Part shown: piece after piece, positions 1 through 7,267 of the stretch
Layout: each line of letters begins with the position of its first letter
Position numbering within the stretch: the first letter of the stretch is position 1
Source: JANWZL01 sp041640815
Lineage (GTDB): Bacteria > Pseudomonadota > Gammaproteobacteria > Burkholderiales > Thiobacillaceae
Length of the DNA stretch: 18,689 nt
Direction of reading: 5' to 3'
Assembly (NCBI GenBank): GCA_041640815.1
Contig: JBEPZO010000037.1
Coordinates: 1-18,689, forward strand
Notes under the pieces: model-generated
What the model saw: the letters and a program-made list of their open reading frames with translations, nothing else
What the model was told of the DNA's origin: nothing
The model's database searches: none
Program-made: the position numbers and the translations under genes

Positions 1-220
1 CGTCGGTGGGGGCAGGCGGTTTAGGCGGAGGCTCACATCGGCTAGCCGATGTTAAGCCGCGCAGCGGCGGCCGGAGCCAAAACCGCTCCTGCAGAGGCTT
101 TGTTGGACTTACTCCTCGGGCGCATCGAGGAGTGATGCGCTGCGTCGGTGGGGGCAGGCGGTTTAGGCGGAGGCTCACATCGGCTAGCCGATGTTAAGCC
201 GCGCAGCGGCGGCCGGAGCC
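1..220. repeat. Pair of 78-bp direct repeats with an internal palindrome
   Basis: Positions 1-78 and 143-220 read as identical 78-bp units with a 142-bp period, separated by 64 bp. Each unit contains an 18-bp perfect palindrome (ACATCGGCTAGCCGATGT at 35-52 and 177-194). A second hairpin follows, GCCGC-GCA-GCGGC, at 56-68 and 198-210. No credible reading frame crosses the repeats. The first unit begins exactly at the window edge, so more copies may lie upstream. This is an intergenic repeat of REP/BIME type by appearance; the family is not recognised. Confidence 0.85.
111..133. other. Inverted repeat between the two 78-bp units
   Basis: ACTCCTCG at 111-118 and CGAGGAGT at 126-133 form a perfect 8-bp stem with a 7-base loop. 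There is no T-run on either side, so a classical rho-independent terminator is not supported. It could be part of the larger repeat array or a protein or RNA structure site. Confidence 0.5.
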
Positions 221-325
221 CGAAATTTCTCCCTTACGATCTAGTAAGACCCGCTGAGCTCTGTTACGATGGGCGATGCAGCTCTTCGTAACGGCCACTA
301 TTTGCAATTAGCGCCACTTGATGCC

Positions 326-553
326 ATGAACCTCGCTTATTTCAAGGACACTGATTCGCTCTACCTCGAACTTGTGCCGGAAAACCCCTCCCATGCCTGG
401 GAAGCACAGCCCGGTGTGGTGATCAACCTTGCCGATGATGGCCGTGTGGTGGGCATCGAGATCGAGCATGCCTCACAGATGACCGACTTGCGTGCCCTGC
501 GCGTGGGTAATTTTCCTGGCGACGTGATCACCGTCGACGGCAGCACGCACTGA
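326..553 (+). CDS. DUF2283-like small protein
   Basis: A 75-residue protein starting MNLAYFKDTDSLYLEL and continuing with VVINLADDGRVVGIEIEHAS. The pattern of an N-terminal Y-D-x-D-x-LY strand, then a short strand ending in a D-G turn followed by VVGIEI, is what I know from the DUF2283 family, whose members are about 60-80 residues and of unknown function. The frame is open back to an ATG at 269, but the family normally begins right at this strand, so the ATG at 326 is preferred. It ends 19 bp before argG and may share its transcript. No signal peptide or membrane segment is visible. The family call is fairly good; the role is unknown. Confidence 0.75.
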   Translation: MNLAYFKDTDSLYLELVPENPSHAWEAQPGVVINLADDGRVVGIEIEHASQMTDLRALRVGNFPGDVITVDGSTH

Positions 554-572
554 CGAGCAGGAACGTTGCACC

Positions 573-1802
573 ATGTCCGAAGTGAAAAAGGTTGTGCTCG
601 CCTACTCTGGCGGTTTGGACACCTCAGTCATCCTCAAGTGGCTGCAGGATCACTACCGTTGCGAGGTGATCACCTTTACCGCCGACATCGGCCAAGGCGA
701 AGAGCTGGAGTCGGCGCGGGCCAAGGCCCTGCAGCTCGGTGTGCGGCCGGAACACATCTACATCGACGATCTGAAGGAAGAATTCGTGCGCGATTACGTC
801 TTCCCGATGTTTCGCGCTAATGCCGTCTATGAGGGGGAATATCTCCTGGGGACTTCGATCGCCCGGCCCCTGATCGCCAAACGGTTGATCGAGATCGCTG
901 AGGAGACCGGTGCCGATGCCATCGCGCATGGCGCTACCGGCAAGGGCAACGACCAGGTGCGTTTCGAGCTTGGCGCCTATGCGCTCAAGCCCGACATCAA
1001 AATCATCGCCCCCTGGCGCGAATGGGACCTGCTGTCGCGGGAGAAGCTGCTGAAATATGCCGAAACGCATGGCATCCCGGTGGAGATGAAGCACAAGGCC
1101 GGCGGCAGCCCGTATTCGATGGACGCCAACCTGTTGCATATCTCTTACGAGGGACGGCATCTCGAGGACCCTGCTGCCGAGGCCGAGGAGGAGATGTGGC
1201 GTTGGACGGTGTCGCCGGAGCGGGCGCCAGACCAGCCAGAGTATGTCGAGATCGAGTTCCGCGCTGGCGATCCAGTGGCCGTCAACGGCGAGCCTCTCAG
1301 CCCGGCTGCGCTGCTGGCCAGGCTCAATACGCTTGGCGGCCGGCATGGCATCGGCCGCATCGACCTGGTGGAGAACCGCTACGTCGGCATGAAGTCGCGC
1401 GGCTGTTATGAGACCCCTGGCGGCACCATCCTGCTCAAGGCACACCGGGCCATCGAGTCCATCACCTTGGACCGTGAGGTGGCACACCTCAAGGACGACC
1501 TCATGCCCCGTTATGCCAGCCTCATCTACAACGGCTACTGGTGGAGCCCGGAGCGGCGCGCCCTGCAGGTGCTGATCGATCACACGCAAACGCACGTCAA
1601 TGGCTGGGTGCGTCTGAAACTGTACAAGGGCAGCGTCAGTGTCGTCGGCCGTGACTCGGACACCGATTCGCTGTTCGACCCGACCATCGCCACCTTCGAG
1701 GAGGACGGCGGTGCGTACGACCAACGCGACGCCGCCGGCTTCATCAAGCTCAATGCCTTGCGCATGCGTATTGGCGCACGCCGTGACATGAGGCAGAGAT
1801 AA
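573..1802 (+). CDS. argG: Argininosuccinate synthase
   Basis: Argininosuccinate synthase joins citrulline and aspartate using ATP (released as AMP and PPi) in the penultimate step of arginine synthesis, in the cytoplasm. The 409-residue product has the family's usual length. It shows the PP-loop ATP-binding motif AYSGGLDTS at residues 10-18, YLLGTSIARPLIAK at 90-103 and the signature GATGKGNDQVRFE at 120-132. The start at 573 is supported by the motif positions and by a weak purine-rich stretch (GAGCAGGAACG) upstream. A DUF2283-like gene lies 19 bp upstream. No terminator is evident in the 107 bp before the next gene. Long ORFs on the opposite strand here are coding shadows. Confidence 0.98.
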   Translation: MSEVKKVVLAYSGGLDTSVILKWLQDHYRCEVITFTADIGQGEELESARAKALQLGVRPEHIYIDDLKEEFVRDYVFPMFRANAVYEGEYLLGTSIARPLIAKRLIEIAEETGADAIAHGATGKGNDQVRFELGAYALKPDIKIIAPWREWDLLSREKLLKYAETHGIPVEMKHKAGGSPYSMDANLLHISYEGRHLEDPAAEAEEEMWRWTVSPERAPDQPEYVEIEFRAGDPVAVNGEPLSPAALLARLNTLGGRHGIGRIDLVENRYVGMKSRGCYETPGGTILLKAHRAIESITLDREVAHLKDDLMPRYASLIYNGYWWSPERRALQVLIDHTQTHVNGWVRLKLYKGSVSVVGRDSDTDSLFDPTIATFEEDGGAYDQRDAAGFIKLNALRMRIGARRDMRQR

Positions 1803-1909
1803 CTGCGCTCTCGGTGTGCCGGGCTGGAGAGTATCTTGCCGCTATAGACAGGTCTGCGCTTATCCTTTGGTTCTGTTAGGCCCGACGCGGCACGCTTCTG
1901 GCGCAGCGG

Positions 1910-2413
1910 ATGAAGATAAATCTCCAGCGCCTCATTACGCACCTTATCTACCCAAGCTGGCTCTGCCGCCGCGCCTTTCCACCCAAGGCGATGGCGCGCA
2001 TCGAAGCCGCCATCGCGGCCTCCGAGGCACGCCATCGCGGCGAGATCCGTTTCGCCGTCGAGCCGAGCCTGGGGTTGCTGCCCCTGCTGCGTGGCCAGAC
2101 CGCGCGCGAGCGTGCGCTGGAGGTCTTCTCCGAGCTGCGTGTCTGGGATACGGAAGAAAACAACGGCGTGCTCATCTATCTGCTGCTCGCCGATCGCGAC
2201 GTCGAAATCTTGGTCGATCGCGGTCTAGCCCGCCACATGCCGCAGCAGGCGTGGCAGGACATCTGCCACACCATGGAGCTTTGCTTTGCCGCCGGCCGCT
2301 ATGAAGAAGGCGTCTTACTGGGCATAGACGAGCTCGACCGGCACTTGGCGCGGCTCTACCCGCGCGTTGGCGAAAACCCCAACGAACTGCCAGACCGGCC
2401 AGTCAGGCTGTAA
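1910..2413 (+). CDS. TPM-domain protein (COG3762-like)
   Basis: A 167-residue protein. From about residue 27 it reads MARIEAAIAASEARHRGEIR, then RERALEVFSELRVWDTEENN and GVLIYLLLADRDVEILVDRG. This is the typical core of the TPM domain (TLP18.3/Psb32/MOLO-1 family) in the short bacterial COG3762 form. Those genes usually stand beside lemA and a second TPM protein; neither is present here. I see no clear signal peptide or hydrophobic segment beyond a short N-terminal stretch (LIYPSWLC). The ribosome-binding site is weak, so a start at the internal ATG (1991) cannot be excluded. The gene converges on lplT. The family is confident; the molecular role is not established from the sequence. Confidence 0.8.
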   Translation: MKINLQRLITHLIYPSWLCRRAFPPKAMARIEAAIAASEARHRGEIRFAVEPSLGLLPLLRGQTARERALEVFSELRVWDTEENNGVLIYLLLADRDVEILVDRGLARHMPQQAWQDICHTMELCFAAGRYEEGVLLGIDELDRHLARLYPRVGENPNELPDRPVRL

Positions 2414-2449
2414 GCAGAAACCTCGCGCTGGCGCCTGATGCTGCACTAG

Positions 2450-2489
2450 GCCAGCGGCTCGCGTGGCTGGCGAGCGCTTGACGCGCTCG
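2450..2489. terminator. Two adjacent hairpins between convergent genes
   Basis: GCCAGC (2450-2455) pairs with GCTGGC (2466-2471). Immediately after, CGAGCGC (2471-2477) pairs with GCGCTCG (2483-2489). The pair lies exactly between the end of the TPM-domain gene and the stop codon of lplT. There is no T-tract, so this is at best a structured convergent boundary or weak bidirectional terminator. Confidence 0.35.
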
Positions 2490-2490
2490 G

Positions 2491-3900
2491 TCAGCGTCTG
2501 CGCCTACGCCGCCGGCGCGCCGGTCTCACGGCGATGCGTCCGACCCTGGCGATCACCTCGGCCGGTGGCGGCAGCGCTTCCCTCAAGTCGGCGGCGACGG
2601 TGGGCGCCTGCGCCGAGGGGGGCGGATGTTGCAGTGAGGCTGCAATCGCCAACAGACGCTCCAGCTCGTCTTTATGGCTGCGCATGTTGCGCAGATGCCA
2701 GCGACGCACCGCGTGCATGGTGATGGCGACGAAGAGCCCAAACAGGATGATCACCGTCGAGATCGACAGATCGGCCCAGACCAGCAGGGCATAGATGGCC
2801 AGCATCACCAGGATGCTTAGGTTCTCGTTGAAGTTCTGCACGGCGATCGAATGCCCGGCCCCCATGAGGATGTGGCCGCGATGTTGCAGCAGGGCGTTCA
2901 TCGGTACGACGAAGAAGCCGGCCAGGGCACCCATGACCAACATGAGGGCGATGGCGGGTAGCTTGGTGTGGATGAACACCATCAGGATGGCGCCCAGGCC
3001 CATGACGATCCCCACGCTGACCACCTCCACCGAGCGGCTGATGGGGATGAGGCGACCGGCCACCACGGCGCCGATGGCCACGCCAACGGCGAAGATGGCC
3101 TGCAGGTAAGTGGCCTCGTCCAGGCGGAGCCCGAGCGCCGACTCCGCCCAGCGCAGCATGATGAACTGCAACGTCGCGCCCGCGCCCCAGAACAGGGTGG
3201 TCACCGCCAGCGTGATCTGGCCCAGTTTGTCTTTCCACAGCAGGCCCACGCAGTGGGCGAAGTCGCGTATCAGATACCAGGGGTTTTTGTGCGCGGGCCG
3301 ATGGTCTACCCCGGTATTGGGCACCCAGAGGTTGATCAGGGCCGCCACACCATACAGGCCGGTGATGCAGGCCATGCTGTAGCTGAGCAGGCTACCGCTG
3401 TCGCCGTCGAACAAGAACGCATCGGCGATGCGGAAGGCGTCAAGCACCATGGGGCTGATCAACCAGCCTCCCAGCATGGTACCCAGGATGATGGCTGCCA
3501 CAGTGAGCCCCTCGATCCAGCTGTTGGCAACCACCAGTTTGTTGTGCGGCAGATATTCGGTGACGATGCCGTATTTGGCCGGCGAGTACGCGGCCGCACC
3601 AAGGCCCACCAAGGCGTAGGCGTATAAGGGGTGGACGCCCGCCATCATCAGCATGCAGCCGACGATCTTGATGCTGTTGCTGATGAACATGACACGGCCT
3701 TTGGGCATGGAATCGGCAAACGCCCCCACGAAGGCCGCCAACAGCACATAGGAGATGGTAAAGAAAAGCTTGAGCAGGGGTTCGTACTGCGCCGGGGCCT
3801 GAATCTCGCGCAGGGTGGCGATGGCCGTGATGAGCAGCGCATTGTCGGCCAAGGCGGAGAAGAACTGCGCCGCCATGATGATGTAAAACCCGCGATTCAT
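2491..3900 (-). CDS. lplT: Lysophospholipid transporter, major facilitator superfamily
   Basis: A 469-residue multi-pass inner-membrane protein beginning MNRGFYIIMAAQFFSALADN, which matches the N-terminal helix of LplT. LplT moves lysophospholipids from the outer to the inner leaflet of the inner membrane for re-acylation, often with the Aas acyltransferase. About 12 hydrophobic helices are visible, with MFS-type loops such as AFADSMPKGRVMF. The enterobacterial protein is about 400 residues; this one has an extra hydrophilic C-terminal tail of roughly 60 residues ending in a run of arginines (RPARRRRRRRR). No aas gene is adjacent. The start is the conventional ATG at 3900. The opposite-strand ORFs over this gene are shadows. 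Confidence 0.9.
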   Translation of the reverse strand: MNRGFYIIMAAQFFSALADNALLITAIATLREIQAPAQYEPLLKLFFTISYVLLAAFVGAFADSMPKGRVMFISNSIKIVGCMLMMAGVHPLYAYALVGLGAAAYSPAKYGIVTEYLPHNKLVVANSWIEGLTVAAIILGTMLGGWLISPMVLDAFRIADAFLFDGDSGSLLSYSMACITGLYGVAALINLWVPNTGVDHRPAHKNPWYLIRDFAHCVGLLWKDKLGQITLAVTTLFWGAGATLQFIMLRWAESALGLRLDEATYLQAIFAVGVAIGAVVAGRLIPISRSVEVVSVGIVMGLGAILMVFIHTKLPAIALMLVMGALAGFFVVPMNALLQHRGHILMGAGHSIAVQNFNENLSILVMLAIYALLVWADLSISTVIILFGLFVAITMHAVRRWHLRNMRSHKDELERLLAIAASLQHPPPSAQAPTVAADLREALPPPAEVIARVGRIAVRPARRRRRRRR

Positions 3901-4018
3901 TCAGGGCCTGACCCTCCGGGCTGCAAAAGGGGGGTGATCTGAGCCATCGGCATCGAGCGGGCGGGGGAGAGGGGTTGGGGAAAGACGGTAGTTTCGACCC
4001 TAGCTGGTCGAGCCCGCT

Positions 4019-4027
4019 CTTATATCA
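4019..4027 (-). promoter_or_regulatory. Possible extended -10 for lplT
   Basis: On the minus strand this reads TGATATAAG, an extended -10 (TGn-TATAAG) about 120 bp upstream of the lplT start in the divergent intergenic region. No good -35 is visible. The call is inferred from the motif only. Confidence 0.3.
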
Positions 4028-4108
4028 TGCGCGCCGGCCGGCCGCCATCCCACGACGATTAAGCGGCGCCCCAGTGCAAGGGTCGGCAGGGCGGTCGCGC
4101 TGTCGATC

Positions 4109-4139
4109 TTGGTCTTGGCCCCAATAAGAAAATTATGAT
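4109..4139 (+). promoter_or_regulatory. Possible sigma-70 promoter for the LysR gene
   Basis: TTGGTC at 4109-4114 and TATGAT at 4134-4139 are separated by 19 bp, in the AT-rich stretch directly upstream of the LysR gene. The -10 is good, but the spacing is long and the -35 imperfect. Confidence 0.3.
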
Positions 4140-4174
4140 TCAATAAATTAGCTTGATTGATCGTCACACGTACG

Positions 4175-5092
4175 ATGGCCGATCGCCGCCTGCAAGTCTT
4201 TTATACCGTAGCCAAACAGCTGTCCTTCACCAAGGCGGCTGAACTCTTGTTCATGACCCAGCCAGCCGTGACCTTCCAGGTCAAGCAGCTGGAAGAGCAT
4301 TTCAACACCCGGCTGTTCGAGCGCTCGCACGGCAAGATCTCGCTCACCCCCGCCGGCGAGCTGGCCTTGGACTATGCCGAGCGCATCCTCAACTTGACCG
4401 CGGAGATGGAGGCGCGCATCTCCGAGCTGACCGGCCAGGTAAGCGGCCCGCTGCTCATCGGCGCCTCCACCACCATCGCCGAATACATGCTGCCGCGACT
4501 GCTTGGCGAGTTCAAGCAGAAGCATCCCGAGACCCAGGCGCGGCTGACGGTGGCCAACTCGGAGACCATCGAACGCAAGGTGGCCGACCACACCCTGGAC
4601 ATCGGCCTGATTGAATCCCCCTCACACCACCCCAACCTCGTCACCCAGGTTTGCTGCGAGGACGAATTGGTGATGATCTGCGCTCCCTTCTCCGAGCTCG
4701 CCAAGCGCTCCTCAGTCACCCCCGAGCAGGTCGCCTCGCAACCCTACATCAGTCGCGAGACCGGTTCCGGCACACGCGAATGCATCGATGAATACTTCCG
4801 CAGCAACGGTGTCAACCTCGACGAGATGAACCTGGTCATGGAGCTGGGTAGCCGGGAGGCCATCAAGGGTGCGGTCGCCGCTGGCCTGGGTGTGGCCATC
4901 GTCTCCAGCACCACGGTGGCCAAGGAGGTACGCCTGGGAGAGCTGGTCGCCATCCCCTTGCAACCACCGCTCAGACGTCAGCTTTCCCTGGTCTATCCGC
5001 AGGAGAAGTTCCGCAGCAAGCTCCTGCAATCTTTCATCGACTTCCTGCAGGCCAGTCCATTGGTGAGAAACCAGGTCGACGTCTCCCTTTGA
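4175..5092 (+). CDS. LysR-family transcriptional regulator
   Basis: A 305-residue LysR-type regulator. The N-terminal winged helix-turn-helix is at about residues 6-65, with core SFTKAAELLFMTQPAVTFQV at 17-36 followed by LEEHFNTRLFERS. After a linker helix comes a periplasmic-binding-like effector domain (GPLLIGASTTIAEYMLP, then DIGLIESPS). It resembles the CbbR/CysL/YeiE branch, which senses small metabolites and often controls carbon- or sulfur-assimilation genes, but no such target is in the window. The frame extends to a TTG at 4157; the ATG at 4175 (MADRRLQVF) is preferred because homologues begin there. It is divergent from lplT and ends 6 bp before the next gene. The specific regulon is unknown. 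Confidence 0.9.
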   Translation: MADRRLQVFYTVAKQLSFTKAAELLFMTQPAVTFQVKQLEEHFNTRLFERSHGKISLTPAGELALDYAERILNLTAEMEARISELTGQVSGPLLIGASTTIAEYMLPRLLGEFKQKHPETQARLTVANSETIERKVADHTLDIGLIESPSHHPNLVTQVCCEDELVMICAPFSELAKRSSVTPEQVASQPYISRETGSGTRECIDEYFRSNGVNLDEMNLVMELGSREAIKGAVAAGLGVAIVSSTTVAKEVRLGELVAIPLQPPLRRQLSLVYPQEKFRSKLLQSFIDFLQASPLVRNQVDVSL

Positions 5093-5098
5093 CCGTCC

Positions 5099-5440
5099 AT
5101 GAACCAAGACGAGCGCCGGCTGTTACGTCTGTTTCGCGGACTGCCCGCAAACAAGAAGGCAAGCCTTATCGATTACGCCGAATATCTCAGTCAACGCGCT
5201 GGGCCTGCGTCCGATGATCTTGCCACGCCGGTGCCCATCCCCCGTCCGGCAGAGGAGTCGGTGATCATGGCCATCCGCCGTCTCAAGCAGACCTATCCCA
5301 TGCTGGATGCCAACCGGCTGCTGCACGAGACCTCCAGCCTGATGGCCCAACACGTGCTGCACAAGCGCCCGGCATCCGAGATCATCGACGAACTCGAGGC
5401 CTTGTTTCGCCGCAAGTACGAGGAATGTCAGCAAGGATGA
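5099..5440 (+). CDS. Unrecognised small protein between LysR gene and ubiG
   Basis: A 113-residue, mostly helical and charged protein. It begins MNQDERRLLRLFRGLPANKK, has a proline-rich linker (TPVPIPRP) and ends with a helical segment, HKRPASEIIDELEALFRRKY. I do not recognise a named domain. There is no signal peptide or membrane helix. It starts 6 bp after the LysR stop codon, suggesting co-transcription, and ends 63 bp before ubiG. Codon use and base composition match the core genes, so it appears to be a resident gene. Its layout (N-terminal helical pair, linker, C-terminal helix) could suit a small adaptor, but no function is claimed. Confidence 0.75.
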   Translation: MNQDERRLLRLFRGLPANKKASLIDYAEYLSQRAGPASDDLATPVPIPRPAEESVIMAIRRLKQTYPMLDANRLLHETSSLMAQHVLHKRPASEIIDELEALFRRKYEECQQG

Positions 5441-5503
5441 GCGCCGCCGGGTAGCGTGCAGCGAGCGGCTGCGGGACAATACCACCTTGCGCCGGAGGTC
5501 TGC

Positions 5504-6208
5504 ATGAGCAACGCCGATCAAGCCGAACTCGACAAATTCAGCCAACTCGCCCACCGTTGGTGGGATCCCAACTCTGAATTCAAGCCCCTGCACGACATCA
5601 ACCCCTTGCGTCTCGGCTGGATAGACCGTCTGGCCGGCGTCAGGGGCAAACGGGTGGTGGACGTCGGCTGTGGCGGCGGCATCTTGGCCGAGGCCATGGC
5701 TAGCCTCGGTGCCGAAGTCACCGGCATCGACCTGTCAGAGAAGGCCCTCAAGGTCGCCAAACTCCACTTGTTGGAATCTGGGCAGCAGGTCGAGTACCTA
5801 CTCAAGTCGGCGGAAGAGCTGGCCGAGGAACGGCCACAGCACTACGACCTGGTCACCTGCATGGAGCTGCTCGAGCACGTGCCGGAGCCCGCCAGCACCG
5901 TGGCCGCCTGTGCGCGGCTGGCGAAACCCGGCGGCTGGGTCTTTTTCTCCACCCTCAACCGCAATGTAAAGAGCTATCTGTTCGCCATCGTCGGTGCCGA
6001 ATACATTCTCAATCTGCTGCCGCGCGGCACCCATGACTGGGCCCGGTTCATCAAGCCCTCCGAGCTCGCTGCCCACGCGCGCCAGGCAGGGCTCGATCCG
6101 GTGCACATCACGGGCATGACCTATAACCCCCTGACCAAGACCTATCGTCTAGCGCAGAATACGGACGTCAATTACCTGCTGGCCTGTCGCAAGCCGGCGC
6201 CAGCGTGA
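5504..6208 (+). CDS. ubiG: Ubiquinone biosynthesis O-methyltransferase UbiG
   Basis: UbiG carries out both SAM-dependent O-methylation steps of ubiquinone synthesis. The 234-residue product is close to the 240 residues of the E. coli enzyme. It shows the family opening (AELDKFSQLAHRWWDPNSEF), the SAM-binding motif I VVDVGCGGG at residues 51-59, the acidic end of strand 2 (VTGIDLSEKAL) and CMELLEHVPEP at 119-129. The frame is open upstream to 5456, but the ATG at 5504 has a clear GGAGG at 5494-5498 and gives the conserved N-terminus. It is the last protein gene of the core before ssrA. Confidence 0.97.
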   Translation: MSNADQAELDKFSQLAHRWWDPNSEFKPLHDINPLRLGWIDRLAGVRGKRVVDVGCGGGILAEAMASLGAEVTGIDLSEKALKVAKLHLLESGQQVEYLLKSAEELAEERPQHYDLVTCMELLEHVPEPASTVAACARLAKPGGWVFFSTLNRNVKSYLFAIVGAEYILNLLPRGTHDWARFIKPSELAAHARQAGLDPVHITGMTYNPLTKTYRLAQNTDVNYLLACRKPAPA

Positions 6209-6402
6209 CTTGGGTCGAGCCAAGCGCGCGCAGGGCTTGCGCGGTCTAACCTAGTCGCCGCAGCAAAGGCCGGCCAAAGGCCGCTCATGCGGCCCAAGCG
6301 CCCCGGCGCGCGACGCCCCCCGTTGCCAGCTGCCGCACTGGTTTTTCCACGCGAGGCCCAAGCCCCTGAGCCGCATCGAAGCGATGAACTTTCGCCTGCA
6401 AC

Positions 6403-6411
6403 TGCTATCAT
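6403..6411 (+). promoter_or_regulatory. Extended -10 promoter of ssrA
   Basis: TGCTATCAT is an extended -10 hexamer (TGn-TATCAT) ending 11 bp before the mature 5' end of the tmRNA. That is the expected place for a short-leader ssrA transcript. No convincing -35 is present, as is usual for extended -10 promoters. Confidence 0.55.
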
Positions 6412-6422
6412 ATGCATAGCTT

Positions 6423-6783
6423 GGGGGCGACCTGGTTTCGACGTGGGTTGCGAAGCAGACAAGGGCATACCGAGGACCAGTCACCTCGTAAATCAACTGG
6501 AAAGCAATAGTCGCCAACGACGAAACCTACGCTCTGGCCGCCTAATGGCCAGACTCCTCACCGGCTGGCCCGTGGGCCGGGCTGGGCAACCAGCAGAGGG
6601 GTCATACACACGGGATCGCGCTGCAGCGGGCCGCTTGCTGCAGCGTTAAACGCAAGGCGGCTCGCCTGGATCAAGCCTGTCCGGCCGGCGTGATCTGGGT
6701 TAAAGCCAAATGACCGGACTAAGTATGTAGAACTTGCTGTAGAGGACTTGCGGACGCGGGTTCGATTCCCGCCGCCTCCACCA
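6423..6783 (+). ncRNA. ssrA: Transfer-messenger RNA (tmRNA)
   Basis: tmRNA rescues stalled ribosomes together with SmpB. The 5' end GGGGGCG pairs with CGCCTCC before the encoded ACCA at 6780-6783, forming the tRNA-like acceptor stem with one G-U pair. The 5' sequence GGTTTCGACGTGGGTTGCGA and the T-arm GCGGGTTCGATTCCCGC (6756-6772) are diagnostic. The tag reading frame follows at 6513. The length of 361 bases is normal for a one-piece tmRNA. A terminator follows, and the accessory region begins right after, consistent with ssrA's role as a frequent island insertion point. Confidence 0.97.
6513..6545 (+). other. tmRNA proteolysis-tag reading frame
   Basis: The resume codon GCC at 6513 starts ANDETYALAA, ending at TAA 6543-6545. 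The ALAA end is the usual ClpXP/ClpAP-recognised degron. The sequence differs from the E. coli tag by one residue (T for N at position 5). Confidence 0.95.
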
Positions 6784-6801
6784 ATCCAACGTTCAGCAAA
6801 G

Positions 6802-6831
6802 CGCCAAGACATCCGGGGTCTGGCGTTTTTT
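6802..6831 (+). terminator. Rho-independent terminator of ssrA
   Basis: CGCCAAGAC and GTCTGGCG form a stem with one bulged A around a short loop, followed directly by a run of T (6826-6831). It lies 18 bp after the tmRNA 3' end. Confidence 0.85.
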
Positions 6832-7094
6832 CTCTCGAGAAAAAGGTTAGGACTAGCAGCGGGAAACACGGTGAAAAGCAGTCTAGCGAGCCGCGGGTAG
6901 CTTATGGCGCATCTTGCGGCGAATAGCCCCATGGTGCGAGCGCATGGCTCTAGGACTATCTTTATGAGTGAGACGCGATTGTGGCGTCTCGAGATGAGGG
7001 TAAGTCGCATATATCGCCATGATGACTGAAGCTAGCGCACCACCGCCGCCATCTACTCGAAGTCAGCGCATATGCACCTGCTAGACATCTCGCA
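6832..7094. other. Non-coding stretch between ssrA and first IS
   Basis: No credible gene is visible on either strand. The minus-strand ORF that enters from the tmRNA is an artefact. This is probably the junction between the core and the accessory island. I looked for a second copy of the ssrA 3' end as an attachment-site duplicate and found none in the window. Confidence 0.5.
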
Positions 7095-7267
7095 TTAAGA
7101 AGCCTCTGCACAACCCCGCCGATTCATTTCGGGCGACGTGGTGCGGGCAGAGTTTGTTACACATGACGGGATGAGGAGCGATTTTGCGTCGTTGTTGGCT
7201 CCCCAAGACCCTTCTGTAGGCCTCCTTTAGCCCCATTGGGCGCAAGTCCTCCACACGGCGGGCGCAC

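Noticed and set aside
624..1724. 366-residue ORF opposite argG
   Set aside because: A long shadow frame typical of GC-rich coding DNA. argG is unmistakable on the other strand and the shadow has no family features.
2968..3627. 219-residue plus-strand ORF opposite lplT
   Set aside because: His/Asp/Gly-rich composition typical of an antisense frame over a membrane-protein gene; no start signal or family match.
4157..4174. TTG start for the LysR gene
   Set aside because: It adds six residues (MIVTRT) not expected in the family; the ATG at 4175 gives the usual MADRRLQVF beginning.
6558..7010. Minus-strand ORF containing GGGGNRTRVRK
   Set aside because: It is antisense to the tmRNA 3' end. This peptide pattern is a well-known misannotation arising from ssrA/tRNA T-arm sequence and is not a gene.
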